A stretch of DNA of 64,000 bases from Alphaproteobacteria bacterium (GTDB lineage: Bacteria > Pseudomonadota > Alphaproteobacteria > Micropepsales > Micropepsaceae), in assembly GCA_019245415.1 (NCBI GenBank), contig JAFARO010000012.1:103550-167549 (forward strand). Direction: 5' to 3'. Below are positions 15,607 through 24,730 of this stretch, piece by piece. The notes beneath the pieces are model-generated. The model worked only from the letters and a program-made list of their open reading frames with translations. It did no database searches and was not told the origin of the DNA. The stretch's first letter is position 1, and each line of letters starts with the position of its first letter. The translations under genes were made by a program, and so were the position numbers.

Positions 15607-15943
15607 TTCCTTCCTCCTAGTGCTGGGTTGCGCATGCAACCGACTAGGCCCGCGCCAATGAGCGGGGGTTCGGCGGTCAAGACCGCCGTGGGGAGAGGGG
15701 GATCGCCCGGTCTGCACGACCGCAGGGAGGAAGAGCGGGGAAACGCCCCACGGCGCCCGCAGGGCTTGGTCTTGACAGCCAGGGGGCCGCAGGCCCCCCA
15801 AATGAGGCAAAGGAAGTCAGCCGGAGGCTGGCCGACTCATCTTGCGCGAGGGATCGTTACCGAATGGACGAGACGCGGAGCGGCTTGGTGAGTGCCGTTG
15901 CCGGCATGAGTAGAGCCCGGTCCGGCGATTGCGGACGCGCCGT
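15607..15943. promoter_or_regulatory. Palindrome-rich ardC upstream region
   Basis: This 337-base gap holds no convincing gene. Inverted repeats: 15617-15646 (CTAGT...ACTAG enclosing GGTTGC-GCAT-GCAACC, touching the ardC ribosome site), 15671-15688 (8-bp arms CGGCGGTC), 15782-15798 (GGGGGCC/GGCCCCC) and a CAGCC/GGCTG hairpin near 15818. The first could be an operator or translational switch for ardC. The last ones may end the restriction operon, whose stop is at 15944. Confidence 0.45.
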
Positions 15944-16684
15944 CTATAACGTGATTTTCCAATAGGCGAGCGCTGCCCTTACTTCGTCACGGGGATAATG
16001 CTCACCGGCCAGTTCGAGATCACGGCGGATGGCGGCCTTCCGTTTCTCGGCAGACGCCTGAATGGAGGGAGTCAGCGGGGCAACTCCCAGCGGTAGCTTC
16101 TCATGCGGCTTTCTCGGCCAGCTCTCTGGATAGGACTCCCAGTCCGTCCAGCCGTCGAGTGCCTCATTGGAGGCCGTCAAAATTTCATGGTCGCATTGCC
16201 AGCCGTACAGATTGCGAGCGCAAATGCGCAACATCGCTTTCACATCCGGCATGGTGTCCGTGAAAGCTTTAAGCGGCGTAGGTAGCAACACCATGTTGCC
16301 GACGCAGGAAAAGAAGCGCCGGTCCATGACAACGACGTTGGAAAGCTGATAGCGGGCGTCATCGACGCCCCAGATATGGCAGCATGACCAGTTCGGGCGG
16401 AGCTTCTTTCGCAGCCCCAAAGCGAGCGTCAAAGCTTCGTTGGCGTACCTGTTGCCCTCAGCCTTATGAACCGAATTCCCGGTTTCCCGGTTCTTGTTCA
16501 TCTGCGGCTCTGACCAGTTGGATTTGTAGAACGATCCCCTGCGCGCATGCTCGGGATACCAGAGCGGCAGGAACTTGAATGTCTCGGGAGATACCCAACG
16601 GGCCGTCCGCTCGATCAGCGATGCGATCTCGCGCAAACCGATGACACTGCGCAGTGTTTCCAATCCGTCAGAAATGTCTGCCAT
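15944..16684 (-). CDS. HNH-like protein at the end of the restriction operon
   Basis: A 246-residue protein starting MADISDGLETL. The middle section reads WSCCHIWGVDD, then NVVVMDRRFFSCVGNMVLLP and about 30 residues later QCDHE. The His-Ile-Trp-Gly / Asn-Met-Val-Leu-Leu-Pro pattern resembles a degenerate HNH nuclease core, where N-x-L/V-x-P precedes the second ligand. Catalytic residues are not all identifiable. It starts seven bases after the ankyrin lipoprotein stop, so it is part of the long unit beginning at 24617. Plausibly a nuclease or regulator added to the defence operon; the family is unproven. Confidence 0.5.
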   Translation of the reverse strand: MADISDGLETLRSVIGLREIASLIERTARWVSPETFKFLPLWYPEHARRGSFYKSNWSEPQMNKNRETGNSVHKAEGNRYANEALTLALGLRKKLRPNWSCCHIWGVDDARYQLSNVVVMDRRFFSCVGNMVLLPTPLKAFTDTMPDVKAMLRICARNLYGWQCDHEILTASNEALDGWTDWESYPESWPRKPHEKLPLGVAPLTPSIQASAEKRKAAIRRDLELAGEHYPRDEVRAALAYWKITL

Positions 16685-16691
16685 AGGCCCC

Positions 16692-17186
16692 CTACCGCCC
16701 TGAAGCGTGAGCCCCATGTTGCTTCAAGAATTCAGCGGCATCTGGATGGTCCCACTTGATCGCCCTGTCCAAAGGCGTCCAGCCCTTCGAGTCTACGGGA
16801 TCGATCTTCGTCTTTCGCCCGGGTTCGAGGAGAAGCGTTATCATGGCGACATCACCGTTCTGCGCCGCCATGTGAAGAGGAGTAAGGCCATCCTTTGTCA
16901 CTGCGTTTACGTCGGCGCCTTTATTCAGAAGGTATGCAGCAACGTCCTGATGCTTCTGGCCGACCGCGTCGTGGAGCAATGTCGCGTTATCCCACTCGGT
17001 CGCTTTGACGAGACTCGGGTCCTTATCGATCGCTTTCTGCACTATGGTCAGATCCCCGCCCGTCGCCGCAGCGAAGACCGGCGTGTAATCTTCGGTGCGG
17101 TGATTGGATGGTGATATGAGGGCGCAGCCGCTGAGAAGCGTCGCGAGGGCAAACCATAAGATGACATGATAACGCTGACGCTTCAT
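16692..17186 (-). CDS. Ankyrin-repeat lipoprotein
   Basis: A 164-residue protein. The lipobox LLSGCA (Cys21) follows a hydrophobic signal, so the mature protein is lipid-anchored in the periplasm. Residues 35-160 are about four ankyrin repeats (TPVFAAATGGDLTIVQKAI; TLLHDAVGQKHQDVAAYLL; TPLHMAAQNGDVAMITLLL; TPLDRAIKWDHPDAAEFL). The ATG overlaps the phosphoesterase stop. Periplasmic ankyrin lipoproteins commonly guard against secreted effectors, so this could be immunity to the phosphoesterase; that is inference. Confidence 0.8.
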   Translation of the reverse strand: MKRQRYHVILWFALATLLSGCALISPSNHRTEDYTPVFAAATGGDLTIVQKAIDKDPSLVKATEWDNATLLHDAVGQKHQDVAAYLLNKGADVNAVTKDGLTPLHMAAQNGDVAMITLLLEPGRKTKIDPVDSKGWTPLDRAIKWDHPDAAEFLKQHGAHASGR

Positions 17187-18568
17187 ACCTGCCCCACCGG
17201 AGATCGTGGCGGGAAATTCGCCAGCAGATCGTCAAACTTACCAGCCCGTTTGTCGGGGTGCGTTCTGATCGTATCCAGCGCGTCCTGAAACCCCTGTTGA
17301 ATCGGGGTCGCGGGCGCGGTTCCGGGAACGAAGCCGGCGGTGGCCGGTTGTTTCTGCAAATACGGATTCAATGAGGGAATCCCCGGGGCCGGACGCTGTG
17401 ATGTCGGCGCATTAAGAACATCCAAAACGCTTCCCACGGCCCGCTTGTCCACCAGATCGGAATAACTTCCGTTCTTGCCGAACTTCTGCCCAATGAATTT
17501 CAGGATCGAAGTATGATCCAAGCGACCCTTGAATACAGTTTTTGGATTCACAAACGGGGAAATCACGAACCCGGGTACACGCACGCCTAGCGTTTCAAAT
17601 CCCTTCTGGTATAGGGCGCCGGTGGGCGGAGCGGTGTGAAGCGAGGGCGGTGATACGTGATCGAAGAACCCGCCATGTTCGTCGTACGTTACGACCATCA
17701 CCGTCCCTTTCCATATATCGGGGACACGCGTCATACCCCTGTATGCTTCGAGCAAAAATTCCTGTCCGCCTTTGATGGCGGAAGGCGCATGATCGTCGCT
17801 GCTCGGACCGATATGAGGTGCGTCCGTGTAAGTGGGTTCGATGAAGATAACTTGGGGGAATTCGCCCGGTGGTTCGTTTTGGACGTCGTCATAGAGCTGC
17901 GCAAAGGGCCGAAAGTGCTCCTCTCTCAATATGTCCGGAATCCAGCGGAGCATCATCGCGAAAAATGGCATATCCTGATGGTAGACCCTCCAGCGGATGC
18001 CGTTTCTGGTCAGCCAGTCGTAGACCAAGTCCTGATCGGGCAGCGGCACTTGGTTCACGTCGATTTTGGAAAAACCGCTCATTGCCATCAAGCGGTTCGG
18101 CTGCGTTCCGGCCGGAAGAGATGAAAACCAGTGGTCGCAGATGGCAAAATTCTCGGCAAAAAAATCTGTCACAGGCGCTTGGTCGGCGGTGAAGTAGCCC
18201 ATCACCGGAGGTTGGCCGCCAGCGACCGGCGGCTTTGCTCCCTTCGCGCTCGCGTAGTTAGTCACGAACCCGTTCATCGGGAATGTACCATTGACAGGAG
18301 TGCCCATTTGGACGGCGATAGGATCGCGCTCGTGTGGCGGATCGGCATCGATAGCGTCATATGGGTCGATGAGAAGAAACGGGGGATATTTCACGCCCCG
18401 ATATACGCTGGAAACCTTGTCCCGCCACGCGTCAGTTGCTTCAAGACCCTCAACATTTTTACCCTGCCAATTCGGATCCAGTGCGAGGTAACCGAGCAGG
18501 TTGTCGAAGGAGCGATTCTCCATCATGACGACGACGATAGTCTTTATGAAGCTCAAATCGGTCGCCAT
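17183..18568 (-). CDS. Phospholipase C/acid phosphatase-type phosphoesterase without signal peptide
   Basis: A 461-residue protein of the phosphoesterase family (alkaline phosphatase superfamily). Diagnostic motifs: MMENRSFDNLLGYL at the N-terminus, GTQPNRLMAMSG, DDHAP and TYDEHGGFFDHV. Family members hydrolyse phospholipids or other phosphoesters, usually after export. This one begins directly with MATDLSFIKTIVVVMMENRS and has no leader, so it is cytoplasmic or leaves by a specialised system. It begins four bases after the HsdM stop and overlaps the ankyrin lipoprotein. That placement in a restriction operon is unusual. Confidence 0.85.
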   Translation of the reverse strand: MATDLSFIKTIVVVMMENRSFDNLLGYLALDPNWQGKNVEGLEATDAWRDKVSSVYRGVKYPPFLLIDPYDAIDADPPHERDPIAVQMGTPVNGTFPMNGFVTNYASAKGAKPPVAGGQPPVMGYFTADQAPVTDFFAENFAICDHWFSSLPAGTQPNRLMAMSGFSKIDVNQVPLPDQDLVYDWLTRNGIRWRVYHQDMPFFAMMLRWIPDILREEHFRPFAQLYDDVQNEPPGEFPQVIFIEPTYTDAPHIGPSSDDHAPSAIKGGQEFLLEAYRGMTRVPDIWKGTVMVVTYDEHGGFFDHVSPPSLHTAPPTGALYQKGFETLGVRVPGFVISPFVNPKTVFKGRLDHTSILKFIGQKFGKNGSYSDLVDKRAVGSVLDVLNAPTSQRPAPGIPSLNPYLQKQPATAGFVPGTAPATPIQQGFQDALDTIRTHPDKRAGKFDDLLANFPPRSPVGQV

Positions 18569-18572
18569 GCGC

Positions 18573-20063
18573 TTAGGCGACCTTGTTCAGTTCCGCTAAT
18601 ACCTCGCGGAAACTGTTCAAACCAGCTTCGAGATTCTCGATGATCTCCTCGGCCAGCTCATCGGGCTCGGGCAAGTTATCGAGATCGGTGAGGCTTTTGT
18701 CCTTCAGCCAGAAAACATCGAGGCTGGTCTTGTCGCGCGCGACAAGCTCGTCATAGGAATATTTGCGCCAACGCCCTTCTGGATTTTTATCCTCGTGCCA
18801 AGTGGGTTCGCGTTTGTGTCGATTCTCCGGATTGAAGCACTTTATGAAATCCGCCAAATCCTCGAACCGCATCGTCTTCTTTTTGAGCGTATGGTGGATA
18901 TTCGTCCGATAATCGTAATACCAGACCTCCTTCGTCCATGGCGTCTTGCTGGCTTCGTGGTTGTCGAAGAAGATAACATTCGCTTTGACGCCATTTGCGT
19001 AGAATATGCCTGTCGGCAGGCGCAGGATCGTATGTAGGTCGGTATTTTGTAATAGCTTCTGACGAATAGTTTCTCCGGCACCGCCATCGAACAATACGTT
19101 GTCGGGCACGACGACCGCTGCACGGCCGGTCGTTTTCAACATCGTTCGGATATGTTGTACGAAGTTAAGTTGCTTGTTCGATGTTGTCGCCCAAAAATCC
19201 TGACGATTATAGGTCAGATCATCCGTTTCTTGCTCGCCTTCATCGTTCGTGAAGCTCATCGAACTCTTCTTGCCGAATGGTGGATTGGCTAGGACATAAT
19301 CGTATGTCTGAGCGCTTGGAGCGACTAGAGCGTCGTTGGGGGAAACTGCCCCCTCTCCATCGATCTCACCGATGTTGTGCAGAAACATATTCATCAGGCA
19401 GAGGCGGCGTGTGTTCGCCACGATCTCATTGCCGTGAAAGGCATCGTGCTTAAGGAACGCTTTTTGTCCCTTGTCGAGCTGGTAGTTTTTTGAGTTGGTG
19501 ATGAAATCATAAGCAGCCAGAAAGAACCCACCCGTCCCGCAGGCCGGGTCGGCGATGGCCTTACCGGGCTCCGGCCTTACGCACTCCACCATGGCGCGGA
19601 TCAATGCGCGCGGCGTGAAATATTGGCCCGCGCCTGATTTGGTATCTTCAGCGTTCTTTTCGAGCAGACCTTCGTAGATGTCGCCCTTGATATCCGCCCC
19701 CATCATCACCCATTGGGTGCTGTCCACCATATCGATCAGGCGATAGAGTTTGGCCGGGTCCTGAATTTTATTCTGCGCCTTGGTAAAAATCTGGCCGAGC
19801 ATGCCTTTGCGCGCACCGAGCGCTCGCAGCATTTCAATGTAATGCGCTTCAAGCTCCGCGCCGCGCTTCGCCTTCAGGGTTTGCCAAGACAATTTCGGAG
19901 GAATACCAACATCACGATTATACGGCGGCTTGGCATATTCATCCGCCATTTTGAGGAAGATCAGATAGGTAAGCTGCTCAAGATAATCGCCGTAGCTGAC
20001 ACCGTCATCGCGCAGCGTCGTGCAAAAGCTCCAGACCTTCGAAATGATTGGCGCGGTATTCAT
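18573..20063 (-). CDS. hsdM: Type I restriction-modification DNA methyltransferase, HsdM
   Basis: A 496-residue N6-adenine methyltransferase. The N-terminal helical HsdM domain (YGDYLEQLTYLIFLKMADEY) precedes the SAM site DPACGTGGFFLAAYDF and catalytic NPPFGKKS. With HsdS it methylates the recognition site, and with HsdR it restricts unmodified DNA. It overlaps the HsdS stop by four bases. The gene appears intact, with length typical of the family. Confidence 0.95.
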   Translation of the reverse strand: MNTAPIISKVWSFCTTLRDDGVSYGDYLEQLTYLIFLKMADEYAKPPYNRDVGIPPKLSWQTLKAKRGAELEAHYIEMLRALGARKGMLGQIFTKAQNKIQDPAKLYRLIDMVDSTQWVMMGADIKGDIYEGLLEKNAEDTKSGAGQYFTPRALIRAMVECVRPEPGKAIADPACGTGGFFLAAYDFITNSKNYQLDKGQKAFLKHDAFHGNEIVANTRRLCLMNMFLHNIGEIDGEGAVSPNDALVAPSAQTYDYVLANPPFGKKSSMSFTNDEGEQETDDLTYNRQDFWATTSNKQLNFVQHIRTMLKTTGRAAVVVPDNVLFDGGAGETIRQKLLQNTDLHTILRLPTGIFYANGVKANVIFFDNHEASKTPWTKEVWYYDYRTNIHHTLKKKTMRFEDLADFIKCFNPENRHKREPTWHEDKNPEGRWRKYSYDELVARDKTSLDVFWLKDKSLTDLDNLPEPDELAEEIIENLEAGLNSFREVLAELNKVA

Positions 20064-21646
20064 GCGGCATCCATCCTTTTATTGTTTTTAGTATCCTTGT
20101 TCTGACCCGCTTTTTCTGACTTGATCCGTTCAAGCAACATCAAAGCAGACTCCTCGTTGGGGTCTTGCGAAACGAGGCCGCCCATGATTGCCAATTTCAA
20201 GATAGATTGACGGAGTGCTTCACACTTATCGACTTGGTTGCGGATTACCGTCTCGACGTTGTCGGCCAAAGACCATTTCTCATGGAGCAGAGAAATAATC
20301 TCGTTTTGCTCCTCCCGACTGCAAAGTGGGACAGCAAATCCTCTCAATTGGGTGGTATTGATCCGAGGTCTCCCAATACCGTGAACCTCCGATTCAACTT
20401 GCTTGTATGCAGTTCTGCTAGCCAAAAAGCTCGCGACAAACTCATTCCGCACTGTGACCCCGCACACCCGCAAACAAAAGCAATCCGCCTTGTTTACGGC
20501 CTGCGCAACGGTATTTGGAAGTATCGCTACGCGGATGCCGTCAGTGACAAAAGAGGATACAATTATGTCCCCGGAACGAACCGTATGCTTTGCGAGGGAT
20601 TTGTACTTCTCCGTGGTTACATATGAACGCTTATCATCGAGAAATTCTAAGTGCCCTATGTTTTCCAACCGAATGACGCGAACTCCGTCAGCAACGTAAT
20701 CGCTTGTTTTCAGGTTGGAACCAAACGGACCATCGAATACTTCGACATTGAGATTTCCAACGGCGACCCAAGCCCACCCAGTGGGTAGGCTGGTCGATGG
20801 AAGGTTAGCCAATGCAATCGTCTCTGGTCTTTTTGGCTTAGATGGTTTCTTGCCCTTTTTCCCTTTTCGCTCCCAATCCATAATCGCGGATTTCCATTCC
20901 ACGAGCTGTTGCTCGTAGCGAACGTCGCGCTCCCGTTGGATACAGGCGATGAGTTCCTCAGCGGATTTCAATTTGCTTTTGTTTTTCTCACGCCACTCTG
21001 CCGTAAGCTTGCCTTCAAAAGCATTTTTGAGCACGGCTTGGCGATAGGCCTTTAATTGCTCTTGCGCGATCGCCAGATATTCGATGCCCTTCTCTAGCTC
21101 AGAAAAAAGCTCCTCTAATTTCGCAACGATGCGATCTTGTTCGAGCCGAGGAGCAATCCGCATCTTTATGGTAGCTAGGTTGCCGCGACTGATGCGTTTC
21201 CGAGTCGAACCGGATTGGAGAGCACCGATGGCAGCGCGCACTTGTGGGCTGTTAATTAAGTGCGCCAAGAACTTCGGATTAGCGGATTTTTTACCTAACC
21301 GCACGGCGCAAACGTCCACGACAGTCACAAACTTTCTGGCGCCACTCAGCGGAAAGATACAGCACCTACCGAGCGGATCAGGCATGCGGGCGATCAGTAG
21401 ATCGCCCTTCTCAAGGAACGTACAGTTCAACTGCTGAGCCTTCTGCCTCGTAAGGAATCGAGAAGACTTATCGCGAAAAACCCCGTCGCCCACGTCAGCA
21501 AGCTGGATGAGTCTTACGTCACCGTCCGGGTCTTGATCTTTGCTTTCGACCCAATCGCCATCGATGAAGATTCCTTCAGCCGGAATAAGCTCACCAATTG
21601 TGGCGCCGACCCATCCGCGCGGTAATTTCAGGGGGTCATGTTTCAT
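20060..21646 (-). CDS. hsdS: Type I restriction specificity subunit, HsdS
   Basis: A 528-residue protein with two target-recognition domains, each beginning with the usual LP-x-GW signature (LPRGWVGATIGEL at the start, LPTGWAWVAVGNL near residue 285). They are separated by a conserved helical spacer (EQDRIVAKLEELFSELEKG...LKAYRQAVLKNAFEGKL), and a second helical spacer (REEQNEIISLLHEKW) follows TRD2. The spacer carries an extra lysine-rich stretch (MDWERKGKKGKKPSKPKRP). Both domains look intact, so a bipartite site is expected. Overlaps HsdR and HsdM by four bases each. Confidence 0.93.
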   Translation of the reverse strand: MKHDPLKLPRGWVGATIGELIPAEGIFIDGDWVESKDQDPDGDVRLIQLADVGDGVFRDKSSRFLTRQKAQQLNCTFLEKGDLLIARMPDPLGRCCIFPLSGARKFVTVVDVCAVRLGKKSANPKFLAHLINSPQVRAAIGALQSGSTRKRISRGNLATIKMRIAPRLEQDRIVAKLEELFSELEKGIEYLAIAQEQLKAYRQAVLKNAFEGKLTAEWREKNKSKLKSAEELIACIQRERDVRYEQQLVEWKSAIMDWERKGKKGKKPSKPKRPETIALANLPSTSLPTGWAWVAVGNLNVEVFDGPFGSNLKTSDYVADGVRVIRLENIGHLEFLDDKRSYVTTEKYKSLAKHTVRSGDIIVSSFVTDGIRVAILPNTVAQAVNKADCFCLRVCGVTVRNEFVASFLASRTAYKQVESEVHGIGRPRINTTQLRGFAVPLCSREEQNEIISLLHEKWSLADNVETVIRNQVDKCEALRQSILKLAIMGGLVSQDPNEESALMLLERIKSEKAGQNKDTKNNKRMDAA

Positions 21647-24402
21647 GCCGCCAGCACCTTATTCAACTCGCTTATCACACCATCCATCTTTTCCCCGAAC
21701 AATTGGTACATACGCCCGATGCCTCCTTGCGCATCGAAGGGAGCCATATCCAGATCATCACGCTCGACATGGAATGAGCTGACGATGTGGTCACGGATCA
21801 TTCGCAGCCAGACCATTTGCTCTTCGGTGAATTTCTCCCCGCCGCCGCTGTGACGTTTCATGATCCAGTCCTGAAAGTTTTTCCGGACTGTGTCGGCGTA
21901 AGGCGAGATGGTTTTGTCGATGCCGCATACGCGGCGGATCAGAGCAACAAGCGCTGTAAGCTCACTTGATGGGTTGCTGCCCTTGTAATCGTCGAGGTGT
22001 GCATAGGCTTGCCAAACCCGAAGTGGTGCGAGCTTTGGCCGGTCGTTCCTCAATCGGTCTAGGACCTCCTTTATCATCGCATATGTTAGCTCTGACCGGC
22101 GTGCCGGCTGGTTATAGAAGATTGTCAGCGCTTCGATTTCGTCGCGATGCTCTTGGAGGTAGCTTTCAAAGTCCTGTGCCAGAGCCTTCGCGTTATCCCC
22201 GCTATCTCCGGCCCATTCGGCGCGCAAAACCTTGTCGAGATTATCGTGATCAATCGTTTGTTCCTTCTCGCGCCGAATGCCGTCAATTAGCTCGATGAGC
22301 GGCCCAGTGAATACCGACGCGGCGTCACCGACCAGCTTGTCGCGGGCTTTGTCGCGCTGCTCGTCGGTCGGGTCTGCACCGCCTGCGGACACGCGTGCGA
22401 TCTCCTCGACCCGGTCAGGATCGATCGCCGATATTAGGCGGCCGACGATATCTGTGAGAGCTACACCCCCCGCGGCTTCGGTGATCCGCATCTGTTCTTT
22501 GTCGTCGAGCTGCTTGCTCAATCGCGCAAGCCGTCCGGCAAGGGAGCTGACGGTGTCTTCGTCCCGCACGCCCATCATAACTCCGGTCGCAAGGTCCTTG
22601 AGTGGGACGGCCGGCTTTGTAATGAGTGGCTGGCTGGCGGTTTTGAGGGATTTCGTCACGCCAATCGCGTCCACAATGACGTAGTGCGTCTTGGCGGTCG
22701 CGGCCGACGGCGTCACCTTCTTAAGGCTGTCTGCGTCGAGTGTGCGTGTGCCACGGCCCTTCATCTGTTCAAAGTAGTTGCGGCTCTTTACATCACGCAT
22801 GAACAGAAGGCATTCGAGCGGTTTAACGTCGGTGCCCGTGGCAATCATGTCCACGGTGACCGCGATGCGCGGATAGTAGTCATTGCGGAATTGGGCGAGG
22901 ACGGACTTGGGGTCTTCAGTCGCATTGTATGTGACCTTTTTACAGAACTGATTGCCTTCGCCAAATTCCTCCCGAACAATCTGAATAATATCGTCGGCGT
23001 GGCTGTCGGTCTTGGCGAAGATCAGTGTCTTCGGCACCTCGGTGCGACCCGGAAAAATCTGAGGCAGCTTGTCTCGGAAGGTACGGATAACGGTTCGAAT
23101 TTGGTCCGGGTTGACGATATCGCGGTCAAGCTGCGTGGCCGAATATGTTTCGTCCTCGTCCTGCCTTTCCCAGCGTTTCTTTCGCGTCAGTCGTTCACGG
23201 CGCTCAATTTGCTGATGGGCCTTGAGTGTGCCGCCTTGCCGCGTGCGCTCCGTTTCAATGACGTAAATCTCGTTGCCGACATTGACGCCGTCCGCCACTG
23301 CCTGTTCATGATCGTATTCGCTGACGACGTTCTTGTGGAAGAAACCGTAGGTGCGGTTATCCGGTGTGGCCGTCAAGCCGATCAAGTAGGCGTCGAAATA
23401 CTCGATCACCTGCCTCCATAAATTATAGATGGAGCGGTGGCATTCATCGATGATGATAAAGTCGAAGTATTCCGGCGGGATCTTCTTGTTGTAGACTACC
23501 GGCAGTGCTTGCTTGGGCTTCACAAGAGATTCAGCAGGGTTAGCCTCCTCGGCTGCTTCGTCGAGCGGCTCGTCCTTCAGGAGGGAATACATCCGTTGAA
23601 TTGTGCTGATGCAAACCTGAGTGTCTTTTGCGACGAAGGATGATTTTAGGCGCTGAACGTTATAAAGCTCGGTGAATTTCCGATTGTCGTCATTCGGCAG
23701 GAAGGACATGAACTCCTGCTCGGCCTGTTCCCCAAGGTTCTTTGTGTCAACCAGAAACAGAATACGTTTAGCGTCTGCGTATTTAAGCAGGCGATAGACC
23801 GACGTGATGGCTGTGTATGTCTTGCCGGCGCCGGTGGCCATCTGAATAAGCGCACGGGGGCGATCCTGCTTGAACGATAGTTCCAGATTCTCAATCGCCG
23901 TGATCTGGCAGTCGCGCAGGCCGGCATGAATGACCGGCGGCATTGTTTGCAGCCGGGCGCGAAGCGAGGCCGGCTTGGAGAGCCAATCCGCCATCGTCTC
24001 GGGCCGATGGAACGCGAAGACCTCGCGCGAGCGCGGCTTGGGATCACGACCGTCAGTAAATCTTGTGATGACGCCGGTGCTCTCGTAAACGAATGGCAAA
24101 GGCTGTTTATTACTGACCCACTTAAGTGTTGCCGCCGCATATCCGGCAGACTGTTCCTCGACAGTCGTAATTTTGTGTCCCCAGTCCTTGGGCTTCGCTT
24201 CAATAACGCCGACCGCTTTCTTGTTAACGAAAAGAGCGTAATCAGCCGGTCCGATATCGGTCTGGTACTCGCGGACGGCGATACCAAGGCCGACGCTGAA
24301 ATCGATCGCTTTTTTGTCCTGAACCACCCAGCCGGCTTCGGCCAGACCCTTGTCGATCTGGTCGCGGGCAATTTGTTCGGGATTTTGGTTCGGTGCCGTC
24401 AT
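21643..24402 (-). CDS. hsdR: Type I restriction endonuclease subunit, HsdR
   Basis: A 919-residue motor-nuclease. The N-terminal PD-(D/E)xK nuclease core includes PADYALFVNKKAVGVIEAKP (about 57-76). The helicase motor has Walker A ATGAGKT, the DEAD-like box IIIDECHRS, GLTATP and a C-terminal QMKGRGTRT motif VI. A helical C-terminal region would contact HsdM. It overlaps the upstream ribbon-helix-helix gene by four bases. No disabling change was seen, so the enzyme is probably active. Confidence 0.95.
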   Translation of the reverse strand: MTAPNQNPEQIARDQIDKGLAEAGWVVQDKKAIDFSVGLGIAVREYQTDIGPADYALFVNKKAVGVIEAKPKDWGHKITTVEEQSAGYAAATLKWVSNKQPLPFVYESTGVITRFTDGRDPKPRSREVFAFHRPETMADWLSKPASLRARLQTMPPVIHAGLRDCQITAIENLELSFKQDRPRALIQMATGAGKTYTAITSVYRLLKYADAKRILFLVDTKNLGEQAEQEFMSFLPNDDNRKFTELYNVQRLKSSFVAKDTQVCISTIQRMYSLLKDEPLDEAAEEANPAESLVKPKQALPVVYNKKIPPEYFDFIIIDECHRSIYNLWRQVIEYFDAYLIGLTATPDNRTYGFFHKNVVSEYDHEQAVADGVNVGNEIYVIETERTRQGGTLKAHQQIERRERLTRKKRWERQDEDETYSATQLDRDIVNPDQIRTVIRTFRDKLPQIFPGRTEVPKTLIFAKTDSHADDIIQIVREEFGEGNQFCKKVTYNATEDPKSVLAQFRNDYYPRIAVTVDMIATGTDVKPLECLLFMRDVKSRNYFEQMKGRGTRTLDADSLKKVTPSAATAKTHYVIVDAIGVTKSLKTASQPLITKPAVPLKDLATGVMMGVRDEDTVSSLAGRLARLSKQLDDKEQMRITEAAGGVALTDIVGRLISAIDPDRVEEIARVSAGGADPTDEQRDKARDKLVGDAASVFTGPLIELIDGIRREKEQTIDHDNLDKVLRAEWAGDSGDNAKALAQDFESYLQEHRDEIEALTIFYNQPARRSELTYAMIKEVLDRLRNDRPKLAPLRVWQAYAHLDDYKGSNPSSELTALVALIRRVCGIDKTISPYADTVRKNFQDWIMKRHSGGGEKFTEEQMVWLRMIRDHIVSSFHVERDDLDMAPFDAQGGIGRMYQLFGEKMDGVISELNKVLAA

Positions 24403-24617
24403 GGTTTGGTTTTTCGGTTTGGAACGTGCGAACCACGACGGGAAGCCGGTACGTCGGACCCACCTGAAATTCCTCCCGCATGCGTGGCCACGTATTCGCG
24501 CATGAACTCGCGAATGACCTGGGCAGCCGGTTTATCTTCGGTACGGCAGGCATCCAGAAATGCCTCCCGGAGAGGCCGCTCAACCCGTACGCGTAAGCCT
24601 GAATCTTTCCCCGCCAT
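24399..24617 (-). CDS. Ribbon-helix-helix protein leading the hsd operon
   Basis: A 72-residue protein. SGLRVRVERPLREAFLDACR followed by KPAAQVIREFMREYVATH fits a ribbon-helix-helix fold (strand, helix, turn, helix). The disordered basic tail ends at the HsdR start with a four-base overlap. The ATG at 24617 is preferred; an upstream alternative adds 11 hydrophobic residues. As first gene it may be a repressor controlling restriction after transfer into a new host, comparable in logic to controller proteins of other restriction systems. The regulation is inferred. Confidence 0.72.
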   Translation of the reverse strand: MAGKDSGLRVRVERPLREAFLDACRTEDKPAAQVIREFMREYVATHAGGISGGSDVPASRRGSHVPNRKTKP

Positions 24618-24730
24618 GCGGGCGAGTGTAACCAATGGATACACAAACACGTACCAAAAAATTTGAGCTGGGGCAGGAAGACCCTAGTTCGAGCCTATCT
24701 GCCGGCTGTTGGCAGAAATTCTGGGTAGTT

